Below, piece after piece: positions 17,770-27,834 of a stretch of DNA of 64,000 nucleotides. Where the stretch lies: contig NC_018526.1 in NCBI RefSeq assembly GCF_000294495.1, positions 1,488,001 through 1,552,000 on the forward strand. Direction: 5' to 3'. Source of the stretch: Streptococcus suis S735 (GTDB taxonomy: Bacteria; Bacillota; Bacilli; Lactobacillales; Streptococcaceae). Position numbers and translations under genes: made by a program. Under the pieces are notes generated by a model that saw only the letters and a list, made by a program, of their open reading frames with translations, was not told the origin of the DNA and did not search any database. The first letter of the stretch is position 1; each line of letters starts with the position of its first letter.

Positions 17770-18051
17770 ATGCGAAAGGTAAAAATGATTGCATCTGGTC
17801 GTGTGCAAGGAGTCGGCTTTCGTTGGTCTGTTCAATTTTTAGCTGTGGAAATAGGCGACATCTACGGCAGAGTTTGGAATAATGATGATGGGACTGTCAC
17901 CATTTTAGCTCAGTCAGATAATGCTGAGAAGCTCAGCCATTTTATCCATGAAATTCGGAAAGGGCCTTCTCGTATGGCCAAAGTCATCTATCTAGATGTC
18001 ACCCTAGCCAATTTTGAGGACTATAAGGATTTTCAGGTTAGCTATAGATAA
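17770..18051 (+). CDS. acyP: Acylphosphatase
   Basis: 93-residue enzyme that hydrolyses acyl phosphates. The signature GRVQGVGFRW holds catalytic Arg18 and the second motif GRVWNNDDGTV holds Asn37. The ATG at 17770 has AAAGGAG 6 nt upstream; an ATG 8 codons earlier has none. It precedes yidC by 70 nt, as in other streptococci, and could be co-transcribed. Confidence 0.93.
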   Translation: MRKVKMIASGRVQGVGFRWSVQFLAVEIGDIYGRVWNNDDGTVTILAQSDNAEKLSHFIHEIRKGPSRMAKVIYLDVTLANFEDYKDFQVSYR

Positions 18052-18120
18052 AACTTGTATATTTCCGTCAAAAAAAGTAAAATAGAGAGTATACTGAAAA
18101 AAACAAAGGAACGAAAAAAA

Positions 18121-19035
18121 TTGAAAAATAAACGTCTACTCATCTTGTCAGGCATGGCCTTATCAACTCTTCTTTTCTTATCTGGTTGTGTTCAAACTGA
18201 TAAAAGCGGAAATCCTACAGGTCCCATTTGGGATTGGTTGGGACAACCAATGTCCAACTTGATTCGCTTTTTTGCAGAAGATCAAGCTCTAGGATTTGGT
18301 CTTGCTATTATCATCGTCACCTTATTGGTTCGATTCATCATCCTCCCATTGGGAATTTACCAATCTTGGAAAGCTGCTATCCAATCTGAGAAGATGAATT
18401 ATCTCAAACCGATTTTAGGCCCAATCCAGGAGCGCATGAAAAATGCAAGCTCTCAAGAAGAGCAACTTGCTGCGCAACAAGAGTATTTTGCAACTCAAAA
18501 ACAATACGGTGTGAGCATGCTCGGCGGAATCGGTTGTTTGCCGATGCTGATTCAAATGCCATTCTTCTCTGCAATCTACTTTGCGGCTCGCCACACACCA
18601 GGAATTTCAGAAGCTACTTTCCTTGGTATTAATTTAGGTTCAACTAGCCTGATTTTGACAGTCGTTGCTGGTATTTTATACTATGCCCAATCGCTCTTAA
18701 TGCAAGTCGGCATGGATGAAGAACAGAAAAAACAAATGAAAACCATGGCTCTGATGAATCCAATTATGATCATGATGTTCTCATTTGGGTCTCCTGCTGG
18801 AGTGACTCTCTACTGGGTTGTCGGTGGTCTCTTCGGTATTCTTCAACAAGCTATTACAAACTTCATTTTGAAACCTCGTATTCGTAAACAAGTGGAAGAG
18901 GAATTCAAAAATATCACAGTGTCAGCAACTCCTCGTAAAACGAAGGACGTTACTCCAACTGCTTCAGCAGTTATTGAAGAAAAGACATCTAACAAGAAGA
19001 GAAACCGTAACGCCGGTAAACAACGTTCTAGATAA
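18121..19035 (+). CDS. yidC: YidC/OxaA membrane protein insertase (lipoprotein)
   Basis: About 304 residues; inserts and folds membrane proteins alone or with Sec. N-terminal lipoprotein signal ends in L20-SGC23; five membrane helices follow with the central ALGFGLAIIIVTLLVRFIILP block containing the conserved Arg, and the C-terminus is basic (KKRNRNAGKQRSR), which contacts the ribosome. The likely start is TTG 18121, 10 nt after AAGGA; a TTG at 18055 has no ribosome site and would put extra basic residues before the signal. Streptococci have two YidC proteins; the other is not in this window. Confidence 0.92.
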   Translation: MKNKRLLILSGMALSTLLFLSGCVQTDKSGNPTGPIWDWLGQPMSNLIRFFAEDQALGFGLAIIIVTLLVRFIILPLGIYQSWKAAIQSEKMNYLKPILGPIQERMKNASSQEEQLAAQQEYFATQKQYGVSMLGGIGCLPMLIQMPFFSAIYFAARHTPGISEATFLGINLGSTSLILTVVAGILYYAQSLLMQVGMDEEQKKQMKTMALMNPIMIMMFSFGSPAGVTLYWVVGGLFGILQQAITNFILKPRIRKQVEEEFKNITVSATPRKTKDVTPTASAVIEEKTSNKKRNRNAGKQRSR

Positions 19036-19042
19036 AAAATCG

Positions 19043-19069
19043 CAACCATCTATTTCAGATGGTTGTTTT
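19043..19069 (+). terminator. Terminator of yidC
   Basis: CAACCATCT (19043-19051), 5-nt loop, AGATGGTTG (19057-19065), then TTTTC. Confidence 0.88.
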
Positions 19070-19073
19070 CTTA

Positions 19074-19199
19074 TATAGACACTATGTAAAGATCCCCAGT
19101 TGAGAATTCGTGGATTTACCTGTACACTAGAATAAAAAAATAATCAACTTCTAACAGGAATTACCACACTCAATTAGAGGTCTTTACATATTGTCTATA
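19074..19199. repeat. MITE-like element or insertion-sequence remnant, 126 bp
   Basis: Outer ends TATAGACACTATGTAAAGA (19074-19092) and its near-perfect inverse TCTTTACATATTGTCTATA (19181-19199); the similarity continues inward to about 30 bp (…CCCAGTTGAG against …CTCTAATTGAG). No reading frame inside. It sits exactly between the yidC and greA terminators. I cannot name a parent insertion sequence. Confidence 0.65.
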
Positions 19200-19226
19200 C
19201 AAAAAGAGAGAATCTTTCGACTCTCT
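19200..19226 (-). terminator. Terminator of greA
   Basis: On the minus strand AGAGAG, a 10-nt loop, CTCTCT, then TTTTTG, 8 nt past the greA stop. Confidence 0.78.
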
Positions 19227-19233
19227 CCACACC

Positions 19234-19716
19234 TTATTTCGTTTTTTCAACCTTCAAGATTTTTACATCATAGCTACCAGCAGGTGTTTCAATTGTTGCA
19301 ACATCTCCTGTTTTTTTACCAATCAAAGCATGGCCAATTGGGCTTTCGTTTGAAATCTTGTTTGCAAAGACATCTGCACCTGCAGCACCAACGATATGAT
19401 AGACTTCTTCCTCGGTCTCACCAACTTCTTGAACAGTCACAGTCTTACCAATTGCTACTTCATCCGCAGCAACTGCATCACTGTTTACGATTTCAGCATA
19501 GCGAATTTTTGTTTCGATTGTTGAGATTTGACCTTCAACAAAAGCCTGTTCATCTTTAGCTGCTTCGTACTCAGAGTTTTCTGAAAGGTCTCCGTAAGAA
19601 CGAGCAATTTTAATACGTTCAACAATTTCTGGTCGACGAACTAGCTTTAGTTCCTCTAGTTCTTTTTCTAATTTTTCCTTTTCTTCCAAGGTCATTGGAT
19701 ATGTTTTTTCTGCCAT
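19234..19716 (-). CDS. greA: GreA, transcript cleavage factor
   Basis: 160 residues; rescues backtracked RNA polymerase. N-terminal coiled coil (about 1-75) with the acidic tip [20 protein letters not shown], whose Asp and Glu hold the catalytic metal, and a C-terminal globular domain with [33 protein letters not shown]. Normal length. Downstream of mltG but separated from it by a strong hairpin. Confidence 0.96.
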   Translation of the reverse strand: MAEKTYPMTLEEKEKLEKELEELKLVRRPEIVERIKIARSYGDLSENSEYEAAKDEQAFVEGQISTIETKIRYAEIVNSDAVAADEVAIGKTVTVQEVGETEEEVYHIVGAAGADVFANKISNESPIGHALIGKKTGDVATIETPAGSYDVKILKVEKTK

Positions 19717-19745
19717 TTGTCTTTCCTTTTCTTTTATTTTTCATG

Positions 19746-19783
19746 AAAACAAAATTATGTGGAAAACCACATAATTTTGTTTT
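19746..19783. terminator. Terminator between mltG and greA
   Basis: Perfect 17-bp stem, AAAACAAAATTATGTGG and CCACATAATTTTGTTTT, with an AAAA loop; the T-tract is part of the stem. It would end mltG transcripts and keep greA under its own promoter. Confidence 0.85.
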
Positions 19784-19789
19784 AAGAAT

Positions 19790-21607
19790 TTACTCATTAT
19801 TAAGATGTGCATTTACATACTTAGCAACGTTTTGGTTATGTTCATCAATATTATTTGTAAAGTAAACATTTCCAGTTGTAACATCTGCTACAAAGTAAAG
19901 ATAGTCTGTTGTGTTGGCATTAATCACTGCCTCGATAGCCGAAAGGCTTGGACTATCCACTGGTCCAGGCATCAATCCTGGGGTCCAATAAATGTTGTAT
20001 GGTGACTCAATTGATGTATCAATCGCTGCATCTTCTGCTAGAGTTGTTTCTTGACCAAGTTTACCCTGAGCATACAAGATTGCAATATTAGATTGTAGAG
20101 GCATTGCTGCATTCAAGCGGTTAAAGAAGACACTTGCAATGTTTCGACGATCTTCATCAGTAGAACCTTCTTTTTCAACCAAAGATGCCAAGGTAAGAAC
20201 TTCATTTACAGTCAAATTCTTAGCAGTAATCGTTTCATAATATGGTTGTAAACGATTATCCATCGCGGCAATCATTTGCTCAACGAGCTCTTCGATAGTT
20301 GTTTCATCGCTGTATTCATAAACCGCTGGGAAGAGGTAACCTTCCAACTGATAAATAACTCCACTATCAGCAGCTGGTAAGCTGGCAAACAATTTTGGAT
20401 AAGTAGCAACCATTCGATTAATAAAATCTTGGTTGGTCACAGTAGCCATAAACTGTTCTGCAGTAAATGGTGTTTTATCGTTCTTATCTTTTGTATTAGT
20501 ATTGTCTGTAATAGCCTGAGCAATTTGTGTTAATGTATACCCTTCAACAATCAAAACCTTCCCTGCAGCTTCTTTTTGAGCTGTCGGAGTTCCGCTTTCT
20601 TGAAGTGCTTTGGCGATGTCATCCACAGACATATTTTGTTTTAAATTATAAAAACCACTTTGGAAATTATTATAACTCTTAATTTTAGAGTAGTAATTAA
20701 AAATAGTAGCATTCTTAATCAACTTGTTGTCAACTAAAATTTTACCAATTTCTAAAGTTGAAGATCCTTCTGGAATCTCTACCTGAATAGTTTCTGTAGC
20801 TTTTGCATTAACTGGTTCCAGACTAGATTTTACCCACATATAGCCAGTAACACCTGTCACTAGGACTGCCACTACAACAATCGACATGATAACAGAGACA
20901 ATGTGTTTAGCGGCATTATCTTGTTTTTTACGACGTTGCTTGCTTGTTCTGTGGGTTGTTCTTCTTCTGGGTTGTGTTTCCTGCATCTGCTTGTCTACTT
21001 CTGGAACAATAGCCGTTGTCTTTGGAGCAATAATAGTTTCCTCTAGTGCGATGATTTCTGTATCACCCGTTACAGCTGATACATCTTCCGTTGGAAATTC
21101 CAAAAATGTATCTTCCAAAGAAGACTTCTCTGAAAGGACAGACTCTACTGGCTCAGAAACTGACGAGCTTGATGGTACTTCATCAAATCCTGCCGTATTA
21201 GCAGCCACAAGATTCCTTAATTTCTCCAAGTTTCGTTCAACAGTATCTTGTGGAACTGGACTTGAAACAACTTCTTTTTCAATCACAAAAGTCTCTGGAG
21301 TAGCCAAAGTTTCTGATGTTGGCTCTTCAATACTTTCCGTCATCACTTCTGATTCTTGCTGTTCTTCTGACAAGTATGAATCAGGGAAAGCAATACCTTC
21401 TACTTTTACAATTTCAGTCTCTCTATGGGGGGCTTTTTCTTCGGCAAGACTAGGCTGGAGCTCATTGATAACTTCATTACGCTTATCAACAAGAACATCC
21501 GCTGACTGTTCCGCCAAACGTTTCACCTTCAATTCTTCCAAATCTCGTAAAATTTGATCGCGGAAGCCTGAAGACTGCGTGTTTTTTTCATTCGTATCCT
21601 TTGTCAC
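19790..21607 (-). CDS. mltG: MltG, endolytic murein transglycosylase
   Basis: 605 residues. A long cytoplasmic region rich in Ser, Thr, Glu and Pro (1-235, low complexity from 80 on) is followed by a basic stretch, one membrane helix (236-258), and the extracellular YceG domain. The catalytic glutamate lies in LASLVEKEGSTDEDR and the SNIAILYAQG and YNIYWTPGLMPGPVDSPS blocks are conserved. It cuts nascent glycan and works with the peripheral wall machinery in streptococci. The start is GTG 21607 behind AAAGGAG. The long cytoplasmic region is typical of streptococcal MltG. Confidence 0.94.
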   Translation of the reverse strand: MTKDTNEKNTQSSGFRDQILRDLEELKVKRLAEQSADVLVDKRNEVINELQPSLAEEKAPHRETEIVKVEGIAFPDSYLSEEQQESEVMTESIEEPTSETLATPETFVIEKEVVSSPVPQDTVERNLEKLRNLVAANTAGFDEVPSSSSVSEPVESVLSEKSSLEDTFLEFPTEDVSAVTGDTEIIALEETIIAPKTTAIVPEVDKQMQETQPRRRTTHRTSKQRRKKQDNAAKHIVSVIMSIVVVAVLVTGVTGYMWVKSSLEPVNAKATETIQVEIPEGSSTLEIGKILVDNKLIKNATIFNYYSKIKSYNNFQSGFYNLKQNMSVDDIAKALQESGTPTAQKEAAGKVLIVEGYTLTQIAQAITDNTNTKDKNDKTPFTAEQFMATVTNQDFINRMVATYPKLFASLPAADSGVIYQLEGYLFPAVYEYSDETTIEELVEQMIAAMDNRLQPYYETITAKNLTVNEVLTLASLVEKEGSTDEDRRNIASVFFNRLNAAMPLQSNIAILYAQGKLGQETTLAEDAAIDTSIESPYNIYWTPGLMPGPVDSPSLSAIEAVINANTTDYLYFVADVTTGNVYFTNNIDEHNQNVAKYVNAHLNNE

Positions 21608-21678
21608 GCTGTTACTCCTTTCACACAGTTACTATACATTATATCTTAAAGGCTTATGAATTGCAAGAACTTCCCTTT

Positions 21679-22164
21679 CTACAAGGCTTTCCAGTACATA
21701 TCACTCCACCTTTGTCCTCCAAATTGCGACAAGGAGGGGCCAAAATCTTCAAACTGGTTCATTTCATAGTAGCTAATCAAATACCTCTTACAGGTCAGGG
21801 AAACTCCTTCAAATCCTCCCGCTAAAGCCACTTCTTTTATGGCTGCCAACAAAAGAGTTCCCACTCCCTGTCCCTTATAGGCATCCGCTACGGATAGACT
21901 GGCAATAGCTAGGTGACCGCCTGTCGGCATGTCACTCTCTGTCAAGTAAAAAATATCGTCTGTAACAGTCTGCGAAACAGAGGGACAGGATAATAAATAT
22001 CCTGCTATTTCCTCATCGTGTTCCATTATTAAACAGGTTTTACTCAAAGTATTCAGATAAGTAGCAAGAACAGACTCAGCTATCCGTTCCTCTTTAGAAA
22101 AATTGGCATTTTCAATCAAAACAACCTGTTCTAAATCCGAAGGAGTAGCAAAACGAATTTCCAT
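21679..22164 (-). CDS. GNAT-family N-acetyltransferase
   Basis: 161 residues; acetyl-CoA fold with IASLSVADAYKGQGVGTLLLAAI (motif A, GQGVGT pyrophosphate loop) and an ending YEMNQFEDFGPS. Substrate unknown; the length and AANAT-like ending resemble streptococcal homologues placed after murC. The start ATG 22164 (MEIRFATPSD) has AAGGGAG ahead; a reading from 22320 would overlap murC with unrelated sequence. Confidence 0.86.
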   Translation of the reverse strand: MEIRFATPSDLEQVVLIENANFSKEERIAESVLATYLNTLSKTCLIMEHDEEIAGYLLSCPSVSQTVTDDIFYLTESDMPTGGHLAIASLSVADAYKGQGVGTLLLAAIKEVALAGGFEGVSLTCKRYLISYYEMNQFEDFGPSLSQFGGQRWSDMYWKAL

Positions 22165-22219
22165 AATTTTCTCCCTTATATAGCGGAAAAACAGGGGCCA
22201 TAGGCCTCCGTCTTTCTTT

Positions 22220-23551
22220 TTATTGGACGTTATTTGTAAGATTTGACAAGAGTCTTTCGAAGGAATATTCATAGGACTGAATATCACCAGCTCCCATAAA
22301 TACATATACGGCATTGTCATGGTCTAAAAGTGGTGAAGTGTTTTCAACTGTAACAAGTCCACCTTTTTTGTTGATTTTAGCCGCCAAATCTTCTACCTTA
22401 ACCTGACCATTGTCTGTTTCACGCGCTGATCCATAAATTTGAGCAAGGTAAACTGCATCTGCTCCATTCAAAGCATCTGCAAACTCATCGAGAAGCGCAA
22501 TGGTACGAGTGAATGTATGTGGTTGGAAGATGGCTACCAACTCCTTGCTAGGATACTTCTGACGTGCCGCATCAATGGTTGCAATGATTTCCGTTGGATG
22601 GTGAGCAAAGTCATCAATGATAACAGTATCATTGACAATTTTCTCCGTAAAGCGACGTTTGACACCTCCAAATGTCTTCAAGTGTTCTGCAACCAGTTGC
22701 AAATCAAATCCAGCAATATAGAGATTGGCAATAACAGCTGTTGCATTCATCACATTATGCTTACCAAAGGTTGGAATTTGGAATTCTCCCAACTCTTCTT
22801 CACCATGGCGAACTTTGAATTGTGAACCACTTGTAGAAGGCTTCAAGTCATAGGCAACAAAATCATTATTGTCTTCCAAGCCATAATAGTAGATTGGAGC
22901 ATTTGCCGTGATACGACGAAGTTGCTCATCTTCACCAAAAACGAAGAGAGCATTTTTTACTTGCTTCGCATAATCATTGAAAGCATTGAAAACATCCTCT
23001 AGACTAGTGAAATAATCTGGATGGTCAAAATCAATATTGGTAATGATGCTGTATTCAGGATGGTATGGGGCAAAGTGACGTTCGTATTCATCGGATTCGA
23101 ACACAAAATACTGAGCATTTGCCGAACCGCGACCAGTACCATCACCAATCAAGAAGGAAGTATCTGTGATATTGCGCATAACATGTGCCAATAATCCCGT
23201 TGTAGAGGTCTTACCATGGGCACCAGCAACACCGAGGCTCGTAAAACCTTTCATAAATTCACCTAAAAATTCATGGTAACGTTTGTAGGTATAGCCCTGG
23301 GCATCAGCATAAGCGATTTCCACATTGTTATCTGGACGAAAAGCATTACCAGCAATCAATTCAACATCTGCTGTAATATTTTTCTCATCAAACGGTAAAA
23401 TCTGAATCCCAGCTTGTTCAAGCCCGCGTTGTGTAAAGTAGTATTTCTCTACATCACTACCTTGAACCTTATGCCCCATTTGATGCAACATAAGAGCAAG
23501 TGCGCTCATACCCGATCCCTTAATTCCGATAAAATGATAGGTTTTTGTCAT
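22220..23551 (-). CDS. murC: UDP-N-acetylmuramate--L-alanine ligase
   Basis: 443 residues; adds the first amino acid of the peptidoglycan stem peptide using ATP. N-terminal Rossmann loop [17 protein letters not shown] loop [12 protein letters not shown] (107-118) and the Mur-ligase block DFDHPDYF and FAHHPTEI are present. Follows the unknown gene at 23553 with one base between, so both are translated from the same mRNA. Confidence 0.96.
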   Translation of the reverse strand: MTKTYHFIGIKGSGMSALALMLHQMGHKVQGSDVEKYYFTQRGLEQAGIQILPFDEKNITADVELIAGNAFRPDNNVEIAYADAQGYTYKRYHEFLGEFMKGFTSLGVAGAHGKTSTTGLLAHVMRNITDTSFLIGDGTGRGSANAQYFVFESDEYERHFAPYHPEYSIITNIDFDHPDYFTSLEDVFNAFNDYAKQVKNALFVFGEDEQLRRITANAPIYYYGLEDNNDFVAYDLKPSTSGSQFKVRHGEEELGEFQIPTFGKHNVMNATAVIANLYIAGFDLQLVAEHLKTFGGVKRRFTEKIVNDTVIIDDFAHHPTEIIATIDAARQKYPSKELVAIFQPHTFTRTIALLDEFADALNGADAVYLAQIYGSARETDNGQVKVEDLAAKINKKGGLVTVENTSPLLDHDNAVYVFMGAGDIQSYEYSFERLLSNLTNNVQ

Positions 23552-23552
23552 G

Positions 23553-24215
23553 TTATTCCTCTTCTATATGTGTCAAATTCAATTCTTGTGCCACTTGGCG
23601 ATCTCGTTGTTGTCTGCGCTCAGGATAATTGTAAACCTGACTCTTTCTTAAAAAGTCATACGAATTTTTCTTTATAACCTGCTCCTGTTCTCTATCTTCT
23701 TTCTTCAAAGAATAGACAGCTGGCATATCAGCGAGAATATAGTCTGTCTGACGTAGGTTGTCCGCCAAACGTGTCAACCGACCTGCCTTAGATTCAGCTG
23801 TTGAAACGACAGGAGGTTTCACCACAACTTTAGCTGGTGCTGGTTTTTCATCTCTTAAGTAGGTTGCTGATCGTTTTTTCTTCAAGTCTTCTCTAGCCTG
23901 TTCACGAGCCAACTGCCCCTGTGTTTTCACTGGAGAAGGCTTCGTTTTAGTCAGTTGCTGAAGGCGTTCCTTGCGAGAATAATGGCTTGGCTTAGCTTCA
24001 AACAGAGGAGGCAGGAGCTCATCTTCCGTTTGTGCTACTGGTTTTGCCGACGCAACTCGCTGTGAATCGGTAGACCAGCTAAATTCCTTTTCTTGATAAG
24101 GTCCCCTGATATTGCTAATCAGGTCGCTCTCATCATATAAACTCATAATTGGATTTTCTCCAACTAGTACCTCATCATCTGCGACTAGTGGAAATCTTTT
24201 TTCATGTCTAATCAT
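23553..24215 (-). CDS. Uncharacterised charged protein upstream of murC
   Basis: 220 residues, no membrane helix or signal peptide, no motif I recognise. It is rich in Lys, Arg, Glu and Gln, with a probably disordered middle ([23 protein letters not shown] and [11 protein letters not shown]) and short helical ends. AAAGGATG precedes the ATG. The place between a SNF2 helicase and murC, one base from murC, is kept in other streptococci, so a role in wall growth or division is possible, but this is only inferred from the neighbours. Confidence 0.75.
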   Translation of the reverse strand: MIRHEKRFPLVADDEVLVGENPIMSLYDESDLISNIRGPYQEKEFSWSTDSQRVASAKPVAQTEDELLPPLFEAKPSHYSRKERLQQLTKTKPSPVKTQGQLAREQAREDLKKKRSATYLRDEKPAPAKVVVKPPVVSTAESKAGRLTRLADNLRQTDYILADMPAVYSLKKEDREQEQVIKKNSYDFLRKSQVYNYPERRQQRDRQVAQELNLTHIEEE

Positions 24216-24293
24216 AAGTCATCCTTTCGAACCCTTATTATACCATACTTAGGCCTTATTTCCTAATTCTACGCTGAGTCAACTGATTCCATA

Positions 24294-27200
24294 TCACTCA
24301 ATCCCTAAAATCTCACGAATATCCTCAACCGTCAAATTCGCTCGGCTTTCATTGCCATCAAGAACTGTTTTAACAAGGTTCTTTTTATTTTCTTGTAATT
24401 CTTGAATCTTCTCTTCGATTGTCCCTCTAGTAATCAGGCGATAGCATTCAACCTTTTCAGTCTGCCCCATGCGATGAGCTCGACTGATAGCCTGAGCTTC
24501 CACGGCAGGATTCCACCAAAGGTCGACTAGGATGACTGTGTCTGCCCCTGTCAAATTCAAGCCAACGCCACCTGCTTTCAAGGAAATGAGAAAGGCATCT
24601 CGACTTCCTGCATTGAAGGCCTGTGTCATTTCTTGGCGTTGGTTAGCAGGGGTTGAACCAGTCAGAGTATAGGAAGTCATCCCAATTTCTATCAGCTGTT
24701 CTTCTATTTTTTCCAGCATATTTCTGAATTGGGAAAATATCAAGACCCTGTGTTCACCTTCTTTTAGTTGCAAGAGTAATTCTTTCAAACTATTAAGTTT
24801 GCCACTCTCACCACTAAACTCTTCCATGAAAAGGCTGGGAGTATCGCAGATTTGACGTAAGCGAGTAATTCCTGATAGGATTTCTATCTTGCTACGATTG
24901 ATTTGAGCATCATCTGCGCCAGCTATTTGAGTCCGCATTTGTTGAAGCTGGGCTAGGTAGATAGCTTTTTGTTCATCTGTCAGTTCATTAAGTACATTGA
25001 CCTCTATCAAATCAGGCAATTCCTGAAGAACGTCTTCCTTATGACGTCTGAGAACGAAGGGTTGAATGGTCCGCGCAATGTCCTTGGCTGCTAATTTACC
25101 GAAGTCTTGTTTGCCTGGCAATAAACCTGGTAAGACAATTTGGAAAATGGACCATAGTTCCGTCAAATGGTTTTCAATCGGCGTACCTGAGAGGGCAAAG
25201 CAATTCCCAACCTCAAACTCACGCAGAAGCTGTGCAATCTTAGATTGGGCATTCTTCATGACCTGCGCCTCATCTAAAATGAGGTAGTCAAAGCGTTCCT
25301 GTCTATAGAGTGCAACATCCTGTCTGAAGGATGGATAGGAGGTAACTAAGACTTGGTGATCATTGGCAATGATCTCTTCACGCTGTTCCTTGTTTCCATG
25401 GACAACAGCCACATCTAAACTTGGAGCAAACCGCTTACACTCATCTAACCAGTTATAAATCAAGCTAGACGGTGCCAATATTAAAACTTTGGAATCTTTT
25501 GTCATCCGACTGGACAGAAAGGCGATAGTTTGCAAGGTCTTTCCAAGCCCCATGTCGTCAGCTAAAATTCCGCCAAAACCATACGTATCCAGCATAGTCA
25601 ACCACTTAAGCCCTGTCTGCTGATAATCCCTAAGCGACGTTGTTACTTCCACAGCAGGAAGCGGGAACAAATCTGGCTGAGCTAGATAGCTTGCCATTTC
25701 CTCAAATTCCTTGGAGAAACTGACTTGGTTGAATTGTGACAAGGATTGAGCCAATTGGTAACCGGCAAGAGCATGGACTTGTACCTGCCCCTCCTTACCA
25801 TGACGGGCCCGCAAATAGATTAGGGTTTGACTGATTTTCTTGGTTTCCTCATCAAAAACAAATACCTTACCGCTCGGGCTAGTATAGTGATCCTCTTGAT
25901 TCAACAAGGCTGTAATCGCCTGATCGATTTCAGATTGTTCAATACCTGATAAGTCAAACGAAATATCCAAAAGTGAGCCGTTACGCACAATTTCTAATTG
26001 AGGTTTGGCTTCAATATATAAAGCCTGTAGCCTTTCTGCTAGATGAACCTGCCCCATTTTTTGTAATATAGGCAATTGTTGTTGGAAAAATGGATAGAGC
26101 TCCTGCTGACTAAGAGCCGCTCTCTGGGCATGATATGTCCCCCTAAAGCCAGCTAAACGAATAGCCTGATAGACCCTCTCCAAATGTTGGAAATGGCTGG
26201 CAAAAGGCAGGAGAGCCAAATCCTCTTCACTCCTTACCTTACGTCCATCAAAATCCAAAACCAATTGGAGTGATAAACTGTCATTTGCCTCCATCTGAAT
26301 ATGAAATTCTGGCTTGAAATCATGAATGATGAAGCGTTTAGGTGCCTTAACAGTCCCAATTGTCTGCAAATCCAGCAAGCTTAAAGCCAGACGATTTTGG
26401 TCAGGGAAATCTACCTGCACTTTTCTCAAACCTGATTCGGTTGGAACAAGTTCGGAAATTTGGTAAATCAGATGTTCTTGATGGCGATTGACACTATAAA
26501 CCGTGCCATTTACTAAGAGATAGCGCCCATGAAAAAGTGGTCGGACTGTTTTTTCGTGAATAACCATTTCAATCATCTGCGTGTGAACGGTCACCTCAAA
26601 ATGATAGAGCCCTTCCTCACCTGTCAACGGAAGAACCATCAAGGAGGAATAGGACTGCTGTTGATAGGAAAAGTTAAAATGTTCTAGCTGATTTAACAGC
26701 TCCAACCCCTCCTCAAAATAGGCTTGTGGCAGACGAAAATGTCGTCCAAAATGAGTAAGAATATCCGAATCTATACCAACTTTCTCTGGTACCAAGGCCC
26801 AGAGAAAATCCAGGAGAGCCTGACTTGGTTCATCAAAATTTTCATAAGTAACTTGCTCATAATAATTTTTACCTATCTGATAGTGACCGTTGGCTTTCAC
26901 AATGCGCAAAAAAGCTCCGATGTCCCGCACAATGTACGAACGTGTATCTGGCAAGCGGGTAATTTTCAAGGTCCAATCTATCTGACGATCATAGGGCAAT
27001 AAGCTCCCTTCAACTGATAACTGATACTTAATCCCCAGTTCAGGTTCTGGCCGCAAAATTTCATCTAAAAAGAGACCGCCAAAATAAGTCCGACGGACGG
27101 TTTCCTTATGTTGTTCACCATCTTCTTTCAAAGACTGCTTCATATCCTTGCCTGAGGCATCATTTTTTAAAAAATACTCCGTGGCAGCTAGATGTTGACA

Positions 27201-27386
27201 GTAACCTTTACTTTGAAATAACTGGCAACTACACTGTAAATCGCTATCTGCATCGCCGTAAGTAAAGCGCTCACCAGCAATATCCAGCACCATCTTTCCA
27301 TTCTCACTATGAAGAACAGTCAGTTTTCCAGCCTCGTACAAATCAATTCCTTCTTGGCGAATCCGCCCTGGCATCATGCGACCCAT
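24294..27386 (-). CDS. SNF2/RapA-family helicase with SWIM zinc finger
   Basis: About 1030 residues. N-terminal SWIM motif C52-S-C54 ... C63-Q-H65 binds zinc. A large middle domain (Bacterial SNF2 type) leads to the helicase core from about 580: ADDMGLGKTLQT (Walker A), LILDEAQVMKN (motif II), FALSGTPIENHLTELWS, and the C-terminal ISLKAGGVGLNLTGAD and SRAHRMGQT blocks. It is an ATP-driven DNA translocase, perhaps moving proteins off DNA; the actual target is unknown. Start ATG 27386 has AAAGGAG ahead; a start 7 codons up lacks one. Confidence 0.92.
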   Translation of the reverse strand: MGRMMPGRIRQEGIDLYEAGKLTVLHSENGKMVLDIAGERFTYGDADSDLQCSCQLFQSKGYCQHLAATEYFLKNDASGKDMKQSLKEDGEQHKETVRRTYFGGLFLDEILRPEPELGIKYQLSVEGSLLPYDRQIDWTLKITRLPDTRSYIVRDIGAFLRIVKANGHYQIGKNYYEQVTYENFDEPSQALLDFLWALVPEKVGIDSDILTHFGRHFRLPQAYFEEGLELLNQLEHFNFSYQQQSYSSLMVLPLTGEEGLYHFEVTVHTQMIEMVIHEKTVRPLFHGRYLLVNGTVYSVNRHQEHLIYQISELVPTESGLRKVQVDFPDQNRLALSLLDLQTIGTVKAPKRFIIHDFKPEFHIQMEANDSLSLQLVLDFDGRKVRSEEDLALLPFASHFQHLERVYQAIRLAGFRGTYHAQRAALSQQELYPFFQQQLPILQKMGQVHLAERLQALYIEAKPQLEIVRNGSLLDISFDLSGIEQSEIDQAITALLNQEDHYTSPSGKVFVFDEETKKISQTLIYLRARHGKEGQVQVHALAGYQLAQSLSQFNQVSFSKEFEEMASYLAQPDLFPLPAVEVTTSLRDYQQTGLKWLTMLDTYGFGGILADDMGLGKTLQTIAFLSSRMTKDSKVLILAPSSLIYNWLDECKRFAPSLDVAVVHGNKEQREEIIANDHQVLVTSYPSFRQDVALYRQERFDYLILDEAQVMKNAQSKIAQLLREFEVGNCFALSGTPIENHLTELWSIFQIVLPGLLPGKQDFGKLAAKDIARTIQPFVLRRHKEDVLQELPDLIEVNVLNELTDEQKAIYLAQLQQMRTQIAGADDAQINRSKIEILSGITRLRQICDTPSLFMEEFSGESGKLNSLKELLLQLKEGEHRVLIFSQFRNMLEKIEEQLIEIGMTSYTLTGSTPANQRQEMTQAFNAGSRDAFLISLKAGGVGLNLTGADTVILVDLWWNPAVEAQAISRAHRMGQTEKVECYRLITRGTIEEKIQELQENKKNLVKTVLDGNESRANLTVEDIREILGIE

Positions 27387-27495
27387 TCTAACTCCTTTAT
27401 CCTTCAACCAATCATCAGCTCTTCTGTAAAATATATCTAAAATATTATCTTTTCATTATAGCATATTTTCAATTTGAATTGTTTAAATAGGTATC

Positions 27496-27522
27496 AAAAA
27501 ACACCAGCAGGTAAACTGGTGT
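27496..27522 (-). terminator. Terminator after the small membrane protein pair
   Basis: ACACCAG (27501-27507) pairs with CTGGTGT (27516-27522), and the A-run at 27496-27500 gives the U-tract on the minus strand. Confidence 0.82.
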
Positions 27523-27524
27523 CT

Positions 27525-27833
27525 CTAATGAATAGCTAAATAATAAATCGTTGCTTGCCACATTTTCAAGATTGTTTTTCCGAATTTCCAAAGCCAAAAT
27601 AGGGCAAATAGCAGGAAAACAACTGCCACTACTACGTTAATCAAGCCTTTTCCAACCAAGAAAAACTTGAAAAAGAAGACAGTCACACAAGTAAGCAAGG
27701 CAAGGAGTAAAACATGAATCAGAACTCCCAACCAGCCCAGCCAATAGCGAATTCCAAAGGGAGGGTGTTTCTTTTCATCGAAGTCTGCTAGACCAGTCAA
27801 AAACTCAACTAGCAACTCACCCAAAAATTCCAT
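27525..27833 (-). CDS. Small membrane protein, paralogue of the neighbour
   Basis: 102 residues with three probable helices. Starts in the cytoplasm (MEFLGELLVEFLTGLADFDEKKHP) and then has PPFGIRYWLGWLGVLIHVLLLALLT. The PFG-x-RYWLG stretch and helix order match the adjacent protein at 27835. The family is not one I can name. The two genes are separated by one base and share the terminator, so they form a pair, likely a hetero-oligomer. Confidence 0.7.
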   Translation of the reverse strand: MEFLGELLVEFLTGLADFDEKKHPPFGIRYWLGWLGVLIHVLLLALLTCVTVFFFKFFLVGKGLINVVVAVVFLLFALFWLWKFGKTILKMWQATIYYLAIH

Positions 27834-27834
27834 A

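Noticed and set aside
20886..21557. 223-codon plus-strand frame rich in Ser and Thr
   Set aside because: Antisense shadow of the low-complexity cytoplasmic part of mltG; the acidic codons of mltG give Ser/Thr codons in reverse.
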